Below are positions 20,418 to 27,975 of a DNA stretch of 30,917 bases, piece by piece. Below the pieces are notes generated by a model. The model was not told the DNA's origin. It worked only from the letters and a program-made list of their open reading frames with translations, and made no database searches. Made by a program: the position numbers and the translations under genes. This DNA is from DATAAZ01 sp036259875 (lineage in GTDB: Bacteria > Actinomycetota > Thermoleophilia > Gaiellales > Gaiellaceae), in assembly GCA_036259875.1 (NCBI GenBank), contig DATAAZ010000068.1:1-30917 (forward strand). The letters are read 5' to 3'. Numbering within the stretch: position 1 is the first letter of the stretch; each line of letters opens with the position of its first letter.

Positions 20418-21458
20418 CTAGCGCTCGTCCCATTCGAGCTGCTCGAAGTACCTGAGCGCCCGGCGGCTCGGACGGATCCGCGCGGCGTGCGCCGCGAGCT
20501 CGTCATCGCCGAGCTCGCCGATAGCGTGCTTGACGCCCAGGTACGGCAGGTTCAGGTCCTCCTGGTAGACGACCGTCGAGATGCGGGGGTTGACCTCGAT
20601 CACCAGGTCGCCGACGAGCTGGACGTTGAAGAAGTGCTCGATCGCGAGCTCCAGGACGATCCGGTCGGCGAGCGCCACGAGGCCCGGGTCCGCCAGCGAC
20701 CGAAAGAACATGGCGAGACCGGCCCGCATCGCCTCCCGGGTCTTCGGGTGGCCGAGGACGACGCGGCCCGCGCTCGCAACCCCGTCGATCGTGCGCTCAC
20801 CGCCGGTCGCGAGCTCCATCACGAGCAGCTCGTCGCCGTCTCGGTCGGGGAGGAGCGGCACGACCTCGTCGAGCGTCAAGGCAAGCGAGCCGGGACGCTC
20901 GCGGAGCAGCTGCTTCGCGCGGTCGACGGCCGGATCGAGGACACGGAAGCCGCGCGACCCGGAGCTCGTCACCGGCTTGAAGCAGACGGGGCGCTCCGGG
21001 TATCCGAGCTCTTCGGCCGCTCGCGCGAAGGCGTCCCGGCCGCGGACGCGCTTGAACTCGGGGACGGGGACGCCCACCGCCGCCAGCGCCGCGTAGCAGT
21101 CGGCCTTGTCGTTTGCACGGCGGACCGTCTCGCGCGAGCTGACGAGCGCGAGCGTCCCCGCGTCAGCGAGCGCCTCCTTCGCGGCCGCGAGGCCGGCGAG
21201 GTCGTGGGACGACTGCGGTAGGACGACGTCGACCGCCTCGCGGCGGCAGAGCTCGACGACCGCGTCGGGAAAGCGAGGGTCGGACCCGGGCGGGACGCGG
21301 GCGAAGCGGTCACAGAGGAAGCGGCCGACCGCGCGCTCGTTCATGTCGCAACCGACGAGGCGGATCTCGCGCTCGCCGTTTTGCCGCAACGCCCGCAGGA
21401 GCGCGGCCGTCCCGGGTGCGCCCGAGGCCGTGACGAGGATCGTCAGGGGAGCGGGCAC
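20418..21458 (-). CDS. ATP-grasp domain protein (carbamoyl-phosphate-synthase-like/PylC-type)
   Basis: 346 residues. The N-terminal pre-ATP-grasp Rossmann-like domain starts LTILVTASGAPGTAALLRAL. The ATP-grasp part begins near the NDKADCYAALAAVGVPVPEF segment, with PVCFKPVTSSGSRGFRVLD as the ATP-binding Lys/Gly-rich strand-loop and the magnesium-binding LVIEVNPRISTVVYQEDLNL near the end. Enzymes of this group join a carboxylate to an amine or similar nucleophile using ATP. The gene is convergent with the PIG-L gene (9 bases apart) and divergent from the GT4 at 21600. The GTG start is at 21458. It may decorate a sugar with an amino acid, but substrates are unknown. Confidence 0.8.
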   Translation of the reverse strand: MPAPLTILVTASGAPGTAALLRALRQNGEREIRLVGCDMNERAVGRFLCDRFARVPPGSDPRFPDAVVELCRREAVDVVLPQSSHDLAGLAAAKEALADAGTLALVSSRETVRRANDKADCYAALAAVGVPVPEFKRVRGRDAFARAAEELGYPERPVCFKPVTSSGSRGFRVLDPAVDRAKQLLRERPGSLALTLDEVVPLLPDRDGDELLVMELATGGERTIDGVASAGRVVLGHPKTREAMRAGLAMFFRSLADPGLVALADRIVLELAIEHFFNVQLVGDLVIEVNPRISTVVYQEDLNLPYLGVKHAIGELGDDELAAHAARIRPSRRALRYFEQLEWDER

Positions 21459-21586
21459 CTAGCGGGCGGGCCGCTTCCCCTGCGCGCGCACGGCGGGAAC
21501 ACTAGCCCGCGACCGGCCCAGGCAACTAGCGACCGGGGTGGCGGCGCCGGGGGTCGATCAGGGCGCGCCGAACCGGCCGCCGACGA

Positions 21587-21592
21587 GACAAT
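21587..21592 (+). promoter_or_regulatory. -10 box (GACAAT) of a leaderless promoter
   Basis: GACAAT 7 bases before the GTG at 21600; no ribosome binding site. Confidence 0.4.
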
Positions 21593-21599
21593 TGCGCCC

Positions 21600-22820
21600 G
21601 TGAAGGTCCTCCTCGTCGCGATGTACTGGCCTCCGGCTGGGGGTGCCGGGGTCGTCCGTCCGCTCAAGTGGGCGAAGCACTTGCACGAGCTTGGCTTCGA
21701 GGTCCATGTGCTCGCGCCCGACAACCCGAAGTGGGTGTATCGGGATCCGACGCTTCAGGAGCCGCCCGGCGTGACCGTGCATCGCGCGCGGAACCTGGGG
21801 CCGCGCGCCCGGCGCCCGGCCGAGGAGCTCTACGGACGCGTCGGGCTCCAGCGGCTCGCCCGGCTCGTCCCGATCGTCCTCCGGGGGCTCCTCGTCCCGG
21901 ACGCCAGCGTCCTCTGGAACGTGACGGCGATCCCCGCGGCGCTCCGGATCGTCCGGCGTGAGCGGATCGAGGCCGTCGTGACGACCTCGCCGCCGGGCTC
22001 CGTCCACCTCGTCGGCGCGGCGGCGAGCGGGGCGACGCGAGCCCGGTGGGTAGCCGACCTGCGCGACTCGCTCGCCGCACACGCGCACCGGCGGCGCGAG
22101 ATCCGCGGCGAGGCGGTGCTCAGCCGCTTGGTGGCGCGCCGCGCCGACGCACTCGTCACGGCCTCGACGGCGATCGCCCGCGAGATGGCGGAGCTCGCCC
22201 CCCGCCGAGCTCCCGTCGTCATCGAGAACGGCTGCGACTTCGACGACTTCGATGGACTCCCGTACCGTCCGGGCGACCGGTTCCGCCTCACCCACACAGG
22301 CGCGTTCTTCGGGCGCCGCAGCCCCGCGACCGTCGTCGACGCGCTCGCACGAACGGACGGCGTGGTCGCGCGGTTCGTCGGCGGCTTTCCCGCGGCCGAG
22401 CGCGAGCGCGCACGCTCGCTCGGCGTCGACGATCGGCTCGAGTTGATTCCGTTTCTTCCCAGGGCGGACGTCCTCGCGCTCCAGCGCGACTCGGAGGCGC
22501 TTCTCCTGCTCGTCCCGCAGGCCGACGGCCGAGGCCGCACCGTCTTGACCGCAAAGATCTTCGAGTACCTCGCGGCCGAGCGGCCGATCCTCGCCGCCGT
22601 CCCCCCGGACGGCGAGGCGGCTGCGCTCCTCCGTGAGACCGGCATCGGCGCCGTCGTCCCGCCGGACGACACGGACGCGATCGCGGCGGCGCTCGCCGAC
22701 CTGGAGCGCCGCTGGCGCGAAGGCGAGCTGCAAGCGCCCCGGCTTTCGCCGGAGCTGCGAGAACGCCTGTCGCGCCGGAAGCGCGTCGAGGAGCTCGCCG
22801 CGCTCCTGAAGGCTCTGTAA
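21600..22820 (+). CDS. Glycosyltransferase family 4 (group 1)
   Basis: 406 residues, GT-B fold. The N-terminus VKVLLVAMYWPPAGGAGVVR is the typical GT4 opening (WbuB-like: Y-x-P-P-x-G-G). The hinge to the second domain reads RLTHTGAFFGRRSPATVVDA. The C-terminal donor site includes LLLLVPQADGRGRTVLTAKI and FEYLAAERPILAAVPPDGEA, matching the conserved K-x-x-EYLAxxRPIL block. The start is GTG 21600 by the leaderless promoter; in-frame sequence upstream is non-coding. It opens the plus-strand half of the second glycan locus. Donor and acceptor are unknown. Confidence 0.88.
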   Translation: MKVLLVAMYWPPAGGAGVVRPLKWAKHLHELGFEVHVLAPDNPKWVYRDPTLQEPPGVTVHRARNLGPRARRPAEELYGRVGLQRLARLVPIVLRGLLVPDASVLWNVTAIPAALRIVRRERIEAVVTTSPPGSVHLVGAAASGATRARWVADLRDSLAAHAHRRREIRGEAVLSRLVARRADALVTASTAIAREMAELAPRRAPVVIENGCDFDDFDGLPYRPGDRFRLTHTGAFFGRRSPATVVDALARTDGVVARFVGGFPAAERERARSLGVDDRLELIPFLPRADVLALQRDSEALLLLVPQADGRGRTVLTAKIFEYLAAERPILAAVPPDGEAAALLRETGIGAVVPPDDTDAIAAALADLERRWREGELQAPRLSPELRERLSRRKRVEELAALLKAL

Positions 22821-22871
22821 CGGGCCCCGTCCCGTGGGCGTCCGCACCCCGGGGCCGCGCGACCACCGTGG

Positions 22872-22877
22872 TAGGGT
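22872..22877 (+). promoter_or_regulatory. Extended -10 box (TGGTAGGGT), leaderless
   Basis: TAGGGT preceded by TGG, 7 bases before the ATG at 22885; no ribosome binding site. Confidence 0.5.
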
Positions 22878-22884
22878 GGCCGCC

Positions 22885-23877
22885 ATGGCGCAGCCGCAAC
22901 TTGCCGCCGAGGTCGTCGAGCGGACCGAACGCAACCCCAGGCCGCACATCTCCGTGGTCGTGCCCGTCTACAACGAGGAGGGGACGATCAAGGAGGTGTA
23001 CCGGCGGTCGGCGGAGGCGCTCGAGCGGGACGGGCGTCCGTACGAGATCGTGTTCGTCGACGACGGGTCGACGGACGGGACGTGGGCGGAGATCCAGGCG
23101 GTCTACGAGGCCGACCCGCACGTCCGCGCCCTCCGCTTCAAGCGGAACTTCGGCCAGCACCCGGCGATGCACGCCGGGATCGTCCGCGCGCGGGGCGACG
23201 TCGTCGTCACCATGGACGCCGATCTCCAGAACGCCCCCGACGACATCCTGCGGCTCGTCGACGCGGTCGACGTCGGCAGCGACGTCGCGAGTGGCCGGCG
23301 AACCGAGCGCGACGACGGCTGGGGCCGCAAGATCCCGTCGAAGCTCGTCAACCGGCTGCTGAGGAGCTTCACGCGCGCCGACATCTCGGACTTCGGCTGC
23401 GCGTTCAACGCCTATCGTCGCGACGTCCTCCTGCCGCTCGCCGGATCGATCGGGAAGCAGAAGTTCACGAAGGCGCTCGTTCTCTCGACTGGTGCGAGCG
23501 TGAGCGAGGTTCAGGTCGCCCACCGCCCGCGGGGCGGTCGCTCTCGCTACACGTGGCTCGGACTCGTCCGCGTCGCGCTCCACGTGATGGCCGGGTTCTG
23601 GCCGCAGCCCATCCAGTGGGCGGGGATGGTGATCGGGATCACGTCCTCGCTCCTCGCGTTCGTCGCCGGCGGCTGGGGCATCGTTGCCTGGATCGTCCGC
23701 GACGACTTCCCGGGTCCCCTCTTCCTGGCCGCGCTGGTGCTCGCGATCCTCGGGATGAACGGCTTCATCTCCGCCCTCGTCGGCGAGTACCTCGGCCGCC
23801 TGCAACGGGACGTCGAGGGGCGGCCGCTCTACACCGTCGAGCGCGAGCTCGACCGCCGGCGCGAGCCGGACGACTGA
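22885..23877 (+). CDS. GT2 glycosyltransferase, DPM1/GtrB/ArnC-like, with two transmembrane helices
   Basis: 330 residues. The GT-A domain has HISVVVPVYNEEGTIKEVYR (22-41), the nucleotide-binding YEIVFVDDGSTDGTWAEI, the DxD-type VVTMDADLQNAPDDILRLVD and the catalytic-loop region ISDFGCAFNAYRRDVL, followed by HRPRGGRSRYTWLGL. Two hydrophobic helices close the protein (QWAGMVIGITSSLLAFVAGG and LFLAALVLAILGMNGFISAL), with the end typical of the GtrB/ArnC branch (EYLGRLQRDVEGRPLYTVE). Such enzymes load a sugar onto undecaprenyl phosphate. The ATG at 22885 follows a leaderless promoter. The GT39-like gene facing it is a plausible user of the lipid-linked sugar. Confidence 0.9.
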   Translation: MAQPQLAAEVVERTERNPRPHISVVVPVYNEEGTIKEVYRRSAEALERDGRPYEIVFVDDGSTDGTWAEIQAVYEADPHVRALRFKRNFGQHPAMHAGIVRARGDVVVTMDADLQNAPDDILRLVDAVDVGSDVASGRRTERDDGWGRKIPSKLVNRLLRSFTRADISDFGCAFNAYRRDVLLPLAGSIGKQKFTKALVLSTGASVSEVQVAHRPRGGRSRYTWLGLVRVALHVMAGFWPQPIQWAGMVIGITSSLLAFVAGGWGIVAWIVRDDFPGPLFLAALVLAILGMNGFISALVGEYLGRLQRDVEGRPLYTVERELDRRREPDD

Positions 23878-23883
23878 ACCGGG

Positions 23884-25584
23884 CTAGCGCGCGCGGAGCG
23901 GCGGTGGCAGGACGCGCTCCGAGCACGGGGCTCGGAGCTCGCTGAGCGCTCCGCAAACGGTTACGAGACCGCCCTGCAGGGCGCGCCGGAAGGTGAGGTC
24001 GCGCCGGCGCGTGGACGCGCGGGCCGCGACGAGCGCGTCCCGGCCGGCGGCGAGGACGGAATGCCGGCCGGTGAGCGGCCCGGCCGTCTCGAGGACGAGC
24101 CACTCGGGGAAGGCGCCGACGGCGCTCCCGGGCCCGAGGCGGGCGAGCAGCGCCTTCTCGTACACGCGCGTCCCCGCGAGCGGAAGCGCCAGGATGACGG
24201 ACGACGCGGGGTACTCTGCGCGCTCGACCATCCGAAGCGGCCGCCCCGAGCGCGAGACCGCCGTCGCCCCGTCGGTCTCGGGGAGCGCCGCGACGTACAC
24301 CGGCGAGTAGAAGAGGAGCACCGACCGGTCGTCCGCGCGCGAGCGCACCCAGGCGGCCGGGCCGGCGAGCGACGCGCGGTCCGCGGCCGGGTCGATGCGC
24401 GGGTCGGTGATGCCCGACGGCGCGAGCGCCGCCGCCGCGACGACCGCGACGACGCCGGCCGTCGCGAGCATTGGCGGGAGGTCGCGCACGGCGCGCGCGA
24501 CGCCCGCTCCGACGAGCGCCGCCCAGATCGGCAGCGCGAACGTGAGGTGACGGGGCGAGAGAAGGTGGATGAGCTCTTCCTCGGCCCGCACGACGATCAT
24601 GAGCACCGGGATTGCGGCGAGCACGAGTACGGCGAACGCGCCGAACGCCGGCCGGCCGCGGGTGGCGACGAAAAGTCCGCCGAGAGCAGTCCCGAAGAAC
24701 GCGAGCGCGAGCAGCCCTTGGCCGCCGGCGAACGCCGCGAGCGCCTCGCCGAGCTGCTGTGCCGCGAAGTCCGGCGGCGCGACGCTCTCACGCTCGAAGG
24801 CGCCGACGCCGAACCGCTCGCTGAGGCGGATGTCGGCGATCACGAACGGCGTCAGGGCGACGGCGAGCCCGAAGATCGGGAGCGCGGGGCGGAGCGGCCG
24901 ACCGCGCCAGAGGATGAGCGCGACGAGCGCCTCGATCCCGACGACCACGAGGCCGTAAGGGTGCACGGCCGGAAGGAACCAGGCGGCTGCGGCGGCGCCG
25001 AGCGCCGCTCGCGGCGTCCTGCGGTCGAGCGCGCGCACGAAGAGATCGACGGCGACGGCGCTCGCGAAGGCGAAGAGCGCGTACATACGCCCGACCGTCC
25101 CGTATACCGCGAGCATGGACGAGGTCGCCGCCACGACCGCGGAGACGATGCCGGCCGTCCGGCCCCCGAGGCGGCGGCCGAGGTCGTAACAGACGGGAAT
25201 CGTGGCGAGCGCGAAGACGAGCGACAGCCAGCGGAGCGCCTCCGCGGACGGGTCGACCAGGAGGGCGACGTGCGCGAGGACGAAGTGGAACGGCGCGCCA
25301 CCGCGGTCGGCGAGGACGATCTCGAGCACTTCGCCGAGCGGGTGGACGGCCGTCAGGCCGGCGAGCACTTCGTCGTCGAAGAGCGGCTTGCCGCGCACGT
25401 CAGGGACGAGCCGGGCGAGCAGGAAGGCGGTCGATCCGGCGAGCGCCAGAACGGTCGCGGCGCTCGCCACGCGGGGGTGCTCGAGGCGGCGGGCGGCGGC
25501 ACGGGCGCGCCCAAAGCCCAGCACGCGCTCGGCTGCCTGCGCCTCGCGCACGTCCGGTTCGGCCGTGGACGGAGGAGGAGGCAC
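23884..25584 (-). CDS. Glycosyltransferase family 39-like integral membrane protein
   Basis: 566 residues with about 10-12 membrane helices. After the first helix (ATVLALAGSTAFLLARL) comes a long loop with KPLFDDEVLAGLTAVHPLGE. The acidic pair in DDE is the catalytic Asp/Glu region of GT39/ArnT-like lipid-sugar-dependent transferases. RGGAPFHFVLAHVALLVDPS and GRMYALFAFASAVAVDLFVR follow, also typical of the family. The C-terminal 150 residues form an outside domain. The start is GTG 25584, chosen from the TAGAGT -10 box 8 bases upstream; longer in-frame starts (25728) would overlap the divergent epimerase. Convergent with the GT2 gene, 6 bases apart. The glycan or protein acceptor is unknown. 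Confidence 0.75.
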   Translation of the reverse strand: MPPPPSTAEPDVREAQAAERVLGFGRARAAARRLEHPRVASAATVLALAGSTAFLLARLVPDVRGKPLFDDEVLAGLTAVHPLGEVLEIVLADRGGAPFHFVLAHVALLVDPSAEALRWLSLVFALATIPVCYDLGRRLGGRTAGIVSAVVAATSSMLAVYGTVGRMYALFAFASAVAVDLFVRALDRRTPRAALGAAAAAWFLPAVHPYGLVVVGIEALVALILWRGRPLRPALPIFGLAVALTPFVIADIRLSERFGVGAFERESVAPPDFAAQQLGEALAAFAGGQGLLALAFFGTALGGLFVATRGRPAFGAFAVLVLAAIPVLMIVVRAEEELIHLLSPRHLTFALPIWAALVGAGVARAVRDLPPMLATAGVVAVVAAAALAPSGITDPRIDPAADRASLAGPAAWVRSRADDRSVLLFYSPVYVAALPETDGATAVSRSGRPLRMVERAEYPASSVILALPLAGTRVYEKALLARLGPGSAVGAFPEWLVLETAGPLTGRHSVLAAGRDALVAARASTRRRDLTFRRALQGGLVTVCGALSELRAPCSERVLPPPLRAR

Positions 25585-25592
25585 GAGGCGGG

Positions 25593-25598
25593 ACTCTA
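25593..25598 (-). promoter_or_regulatory. -10 box (TAGAGT) of a leaderless promoter, divergent pair
   Basis: TAGAGT on the minus strand, 8 bases before the GTG at 25584. It shares a 64-base region with the opposite promoter at 25637. Confidence 0.45.
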
Positions 25599-25636
25599 CT
25601 GAGCGGGTGACACGAGTGGCGTCGATTCCGTCCGGG

Positions 25637-25642
25637 TACACT
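25637..25642 (+). promoter_or_regulatory. -10 box (TACACT) of a leaderless promoter
   Basis: TACACT 6 bases before the ATG at 25649; no ribosome binding site. Confidence 0.5.
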
Positions 25643-25648
25643 CGCGCG

Positions 25649-26650
25649 ATGCCCGGCAAGCGAGTCCTCGTAACGGGTGGCTGCGGCTTCATTCCGTCGA
25701 ATTTCATACGCCACCTCCTCGCGCACACGCCCTATGACGTTGTCTCGCTGGACGCGCTGACCTACGCAGGGAACATCGAGAACCTCCGCGACGTCATGGG
25801 CCACGAGCGCCTCTCGTTCGTGCACGGGGACATTCGCGATCCCGAGCTCGTGCGCGACGTCGTCGCCGAGGTCGACGTGATCGTGAACGCCGCCGCCGAG
25901 TCACACGTGGAGAAGTCGATCCAGGAAGGCGGCTCCGAATTCGTGAAGACGAATGTCGTCGGGACGCAGATCCTCCTCGACGCGATCCGCCAGGCCCCCG
26001 TCGACCGCTTCATCCTCATCTCGTCGAGCGAGGTGTACGGAACGGCCGAGCGGGCCCCGATGGACGAGGAGCACCCGCTCAACCCGCGCAGCCCCTACGC
26101 CGGGACGAAGGCGGGTGCCGACCGGCTCGCGTACGCCTACTACGTCACATACGACCTGCCGATCGTGATCGTTCGGCCCTTCAACAACTACGGGCCGTAC
26201 CAGCACCCGGAGAAGGTGCTCCCGCGCTTCATCATCCAGGCGCTCCGCGACGAGCCGCTCACGGTGCACGGCGACGGGCACGCCTCGCGCGACTGGCTCT
26301 TCGTCGAGGACGACGCGGAGGCGATCGAGGCCGTCATCGCGGCCGACGTCGGCCTTGTCGCCGGGGAGGTGTTCAACGTCGCGACGGGGATCGACATCTC
26401 GGTGCAGGAGATCGCGAACCACGTCCTCGACGCGCTCGACAAGCCGCCGGCGCTCAAGGTGCACGTGGACGAGCGGCCCGGGCAGGTGCACCGCCACATC
26501 GGCTCGACCGAGAAGGCGGAGCGGGTGCTCGGCTGGCGGGCGCGCACGTCGTTCGAGGAGGGGCTCGAGCGCACGATCGCGTGGTACGTCGCGAACCGCG
26601 CGTGGTGGGACTCGATTCTTCGGACTCCCGCAAGCGTCTCCTCGTCCTAG
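25649..26650 (+). CDS. NAD-dependent sugar epimerase/dehydratase, RmlB-like with altered active site
   Basis: 333 residues, extended short-chain dehydrogenase fold. The N-terminus RVLVTGGCGFIPSNFIRHLL has Pro16 where the NAD motif GxxGxxG has its third Gly. LDALTYAGNIENLRDV is close to dTDP-glucose 4,6-dehydratase (RmlB). The catalytic YxxxK is Tyr150/Lys154 (SPYAGTKAGADRL). However, RmlB's catalytic Thr-Asp-Glu is Ser126-Ser127-Glu128 (ISSSEVYG), lacking the Asp acid; the S-x-EVYG form is typical of epimerases and UDP-glucuronate decarboxylases. RPFNNYGPYQHPEKVLPRFI and GDGHASRDWLFVEDDAEAI complete the family pattern. It probably makes a modified nucleotide sugar for the locus, followed by the ATP-grasp and aminotransferase genes. 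Dehydratase activity is doubtful. Confidence 0.8.
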   Translation: MPGKRVLVTGGCGFIPSNFIRHLLAHTPYDVVSLDALTYAGNIENLRDVMGHERLSFVHGDIRDPELVRDVVAEVDVIVNAAAESHVEKSIQEGGSEFVKTNVVGTQILLDAIRQAPVDRFILISSSEVYGTAERAPMDEEHPLNPRSPYAGTKAGADRLAYAYYVTYDLPIVIVRPFNNYGPYQHPEKVLPRFIIQALRDEPLTVHGDGHASRDWLFVEDDAEAIEAVIAADVGLVAGEVFNVATGIDISVQEIANHVLDALDKPPALKVHVDERPGQVHRHIGSTEKAERVLGWRARTSFEEGLERTIAWYVANRAWWDSILRTPASVSSS

Positions 26651-27828
26651 GCGCCGGCCCGGCGCAACTCGGGCTTCTGCGCGCCGCTCGGGCCCGCGCG
26701 CTCCGCGTCGTCGTCTGCGATCGCGATCCGGCCGCGCTCGGGCTCCGCTACGCCGATCGGCACGCCCGCGTCTCCGTCGAGGACGAGCAGGGCGTCGAGG
26801 AGGTCGCGCGCGCCGAGGCGGTCGACGGGCTGATTGCGCCGGGGATCGACTGGCCGGTCGCGATCGCGGCGCGCGTCGCGTCCCGTCTCGGCCTTCCGCA
26901 CCCGATCGATCCCGAGACCGCCGCCGTGGCCGTGTCGAAGCGCCGCCAGCGGGAGCGCTTCGACGAGCACGGCGTGCCGCAGCCCGCCTGGCGGCCCGTC
27001 TCGTCGACCGAGGTCGAGGCCGAGCTTCCGTGTGTCGTGAAGCCGCCCGATCGCCAGGGACAAGTCGCGATCTCGCTCGTCCGCGTGCGTCGCGACCTCG
27101 GCCCGGCGCTCGAGGCGGCGCTTGCGGCCTCCCGAAGCGGGGCGGCGCTCGTCGAGGAGCTCGTCGCGGGGCCGGAGGTGACCGTGAATGCGTTCTCGAT
27201 CGCCGGGCGCTTCCATTCGCTCACGGTCACCGACCGCCTGACCGCCGAGCCGCCCGCGTTCGGCGTCGCGCTCGCGCACGCGTGGCCGAGCGAGGCGGAC
27301 GTGGAGGCGGCCGTCGACGCGGCCCGCCGCGCCGCCGAGGCGGTCGGGATACGGGACGGCCCGACTTACACGCAGATCCGCCTCGGCGCGGAGGGGCCGC
27401 GCGTGATCGAGCTCGCCGCCCGGCTCGGCGGCGGCCACGATGCCGAGCTCTGCGACGCGGCGCTCGGGATCGATCTGAACGCCCTCGCGCTCGCAGCTGC
27501 GCTCGGCCGGCGCGTCGGGATCCCAAGCGCCCGGCCCGCCGGCGGTGCCTGCGTCCGCTTTCTGGTCGCTCCGCCGGGCCGTCTCAGCGCGGTCGACGGC
27601 GTGCGTGCGGCGCTCGAGCTCGAAGGCGTCCTCGATGCGGTTCCGTACCGCCCGCCGGGGTGGCGCTTCGGCCCGCTCCGCGCCGGCCCCGACCGCGCCG
27701 GCTTCGTCCTCGCGCGCGGCGACTCGCGCGCGAAGGCTTTCGCGCGCGCGGAGCGCGCCGCGGCGGCGATTCGGTTTCGCGTCGAGCCCGAGCGAGGCGG
27801 GCGGCGCCCCGGCGGGGATCGCAAGTAA
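26605..27828 (+). CDS. ATP-grasp domain protein
   Basis: About 407 residues. The N-terminal domain has KRLLVLGAGPAQLGLLRAAR and VVVCDRDPAALGLRYADRHA, as in biotin-carboxylase/PurK-like pre-ATP-grasp domains. VSKRRQRERFDEHGVPQPAW starts the ATP-grasp core, PCVVKPPDRQGQVAISLV is the ATP-binding strand, LVEELVAGPEVTVNAFSI follows, and the metal-binding IELAARLGGGHDAELCDAAL stands near the end. Likely an amino-acid or carboxylate ligase acting on a sugar or peptide. The start is uncertain: GTGs at 26581, 26602 and 26605 all precede the conserved core, and all overlap the epimerase 3' end (46 bases for the one chosen). The 26650 stop and this gene's start are translationally coupled. Substrates are unknown. 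Confidence 0.75.
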   Translation: MGLDSSDSRKRLLVLGAGPAQLGLLRAARARALRVVVCDRDPAALGLRYADRHARVSVEDEQGVEEVARAEAVDGLIAPGIDWPVAIAARVASRLGLPHPIDPETAAVAVSKRRQRERFDEHGVPQPAWRPVSSTEVEAELPCVVKPPDRQGQVAISLVRVRRDLGPALEAALAASRSGAALVEELVAGPEVTVNAFSIAGRFHSLTVTDRLTAEPPAFGVALAHAWPSEADVEAAVDAARRAAEAVGIRDGPTYTQIRLGAEGPRVIELAARLGGGHDAELCDAALGIDLNALALAAALGRRVGIPSARPAGGACVRFLVAPPGRLSAVDGVRAALELEGVLDAVPYRPPGWRFGPLRAGPDRAGFVLARGDSRAKAFARAERAAAAIRFRVEPERGGRRPGGDRK

Positions 27829-27960
27829 CAGTCCGTTACGTGCGAGGACGCGGCCCCGGTGCGGCGCTCCTCGGATGCGCACGGCCGCTGCCGCCGCGAC
27901 CGCTCCGATCGAAAGTACGTCGTTCCGAGGGTTCGAGGGCGAATGCGGCGGCGGAGCGCA

Positions 27961-27966
27961 TACGCT
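27961..27966 (+). promoter_or_regulatory. Candidate -10 box (TACGCT) for the aminotransferase
   Basis: TACGCT 9 bases before the ATG at 27976, in the 147-base gap after the ATP-grasp gene. Confidence 0.3.
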
Positions 27967-27975
27967 TCCTCGTCG

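Noticed and set aside
24061..25602. A 513-codon plus-strand frame opposite the GT39-like gene
   Set aside because: Charged low-complexity translation typical of antisense frames; the minus-strand membrane protein is clearly the real gene.
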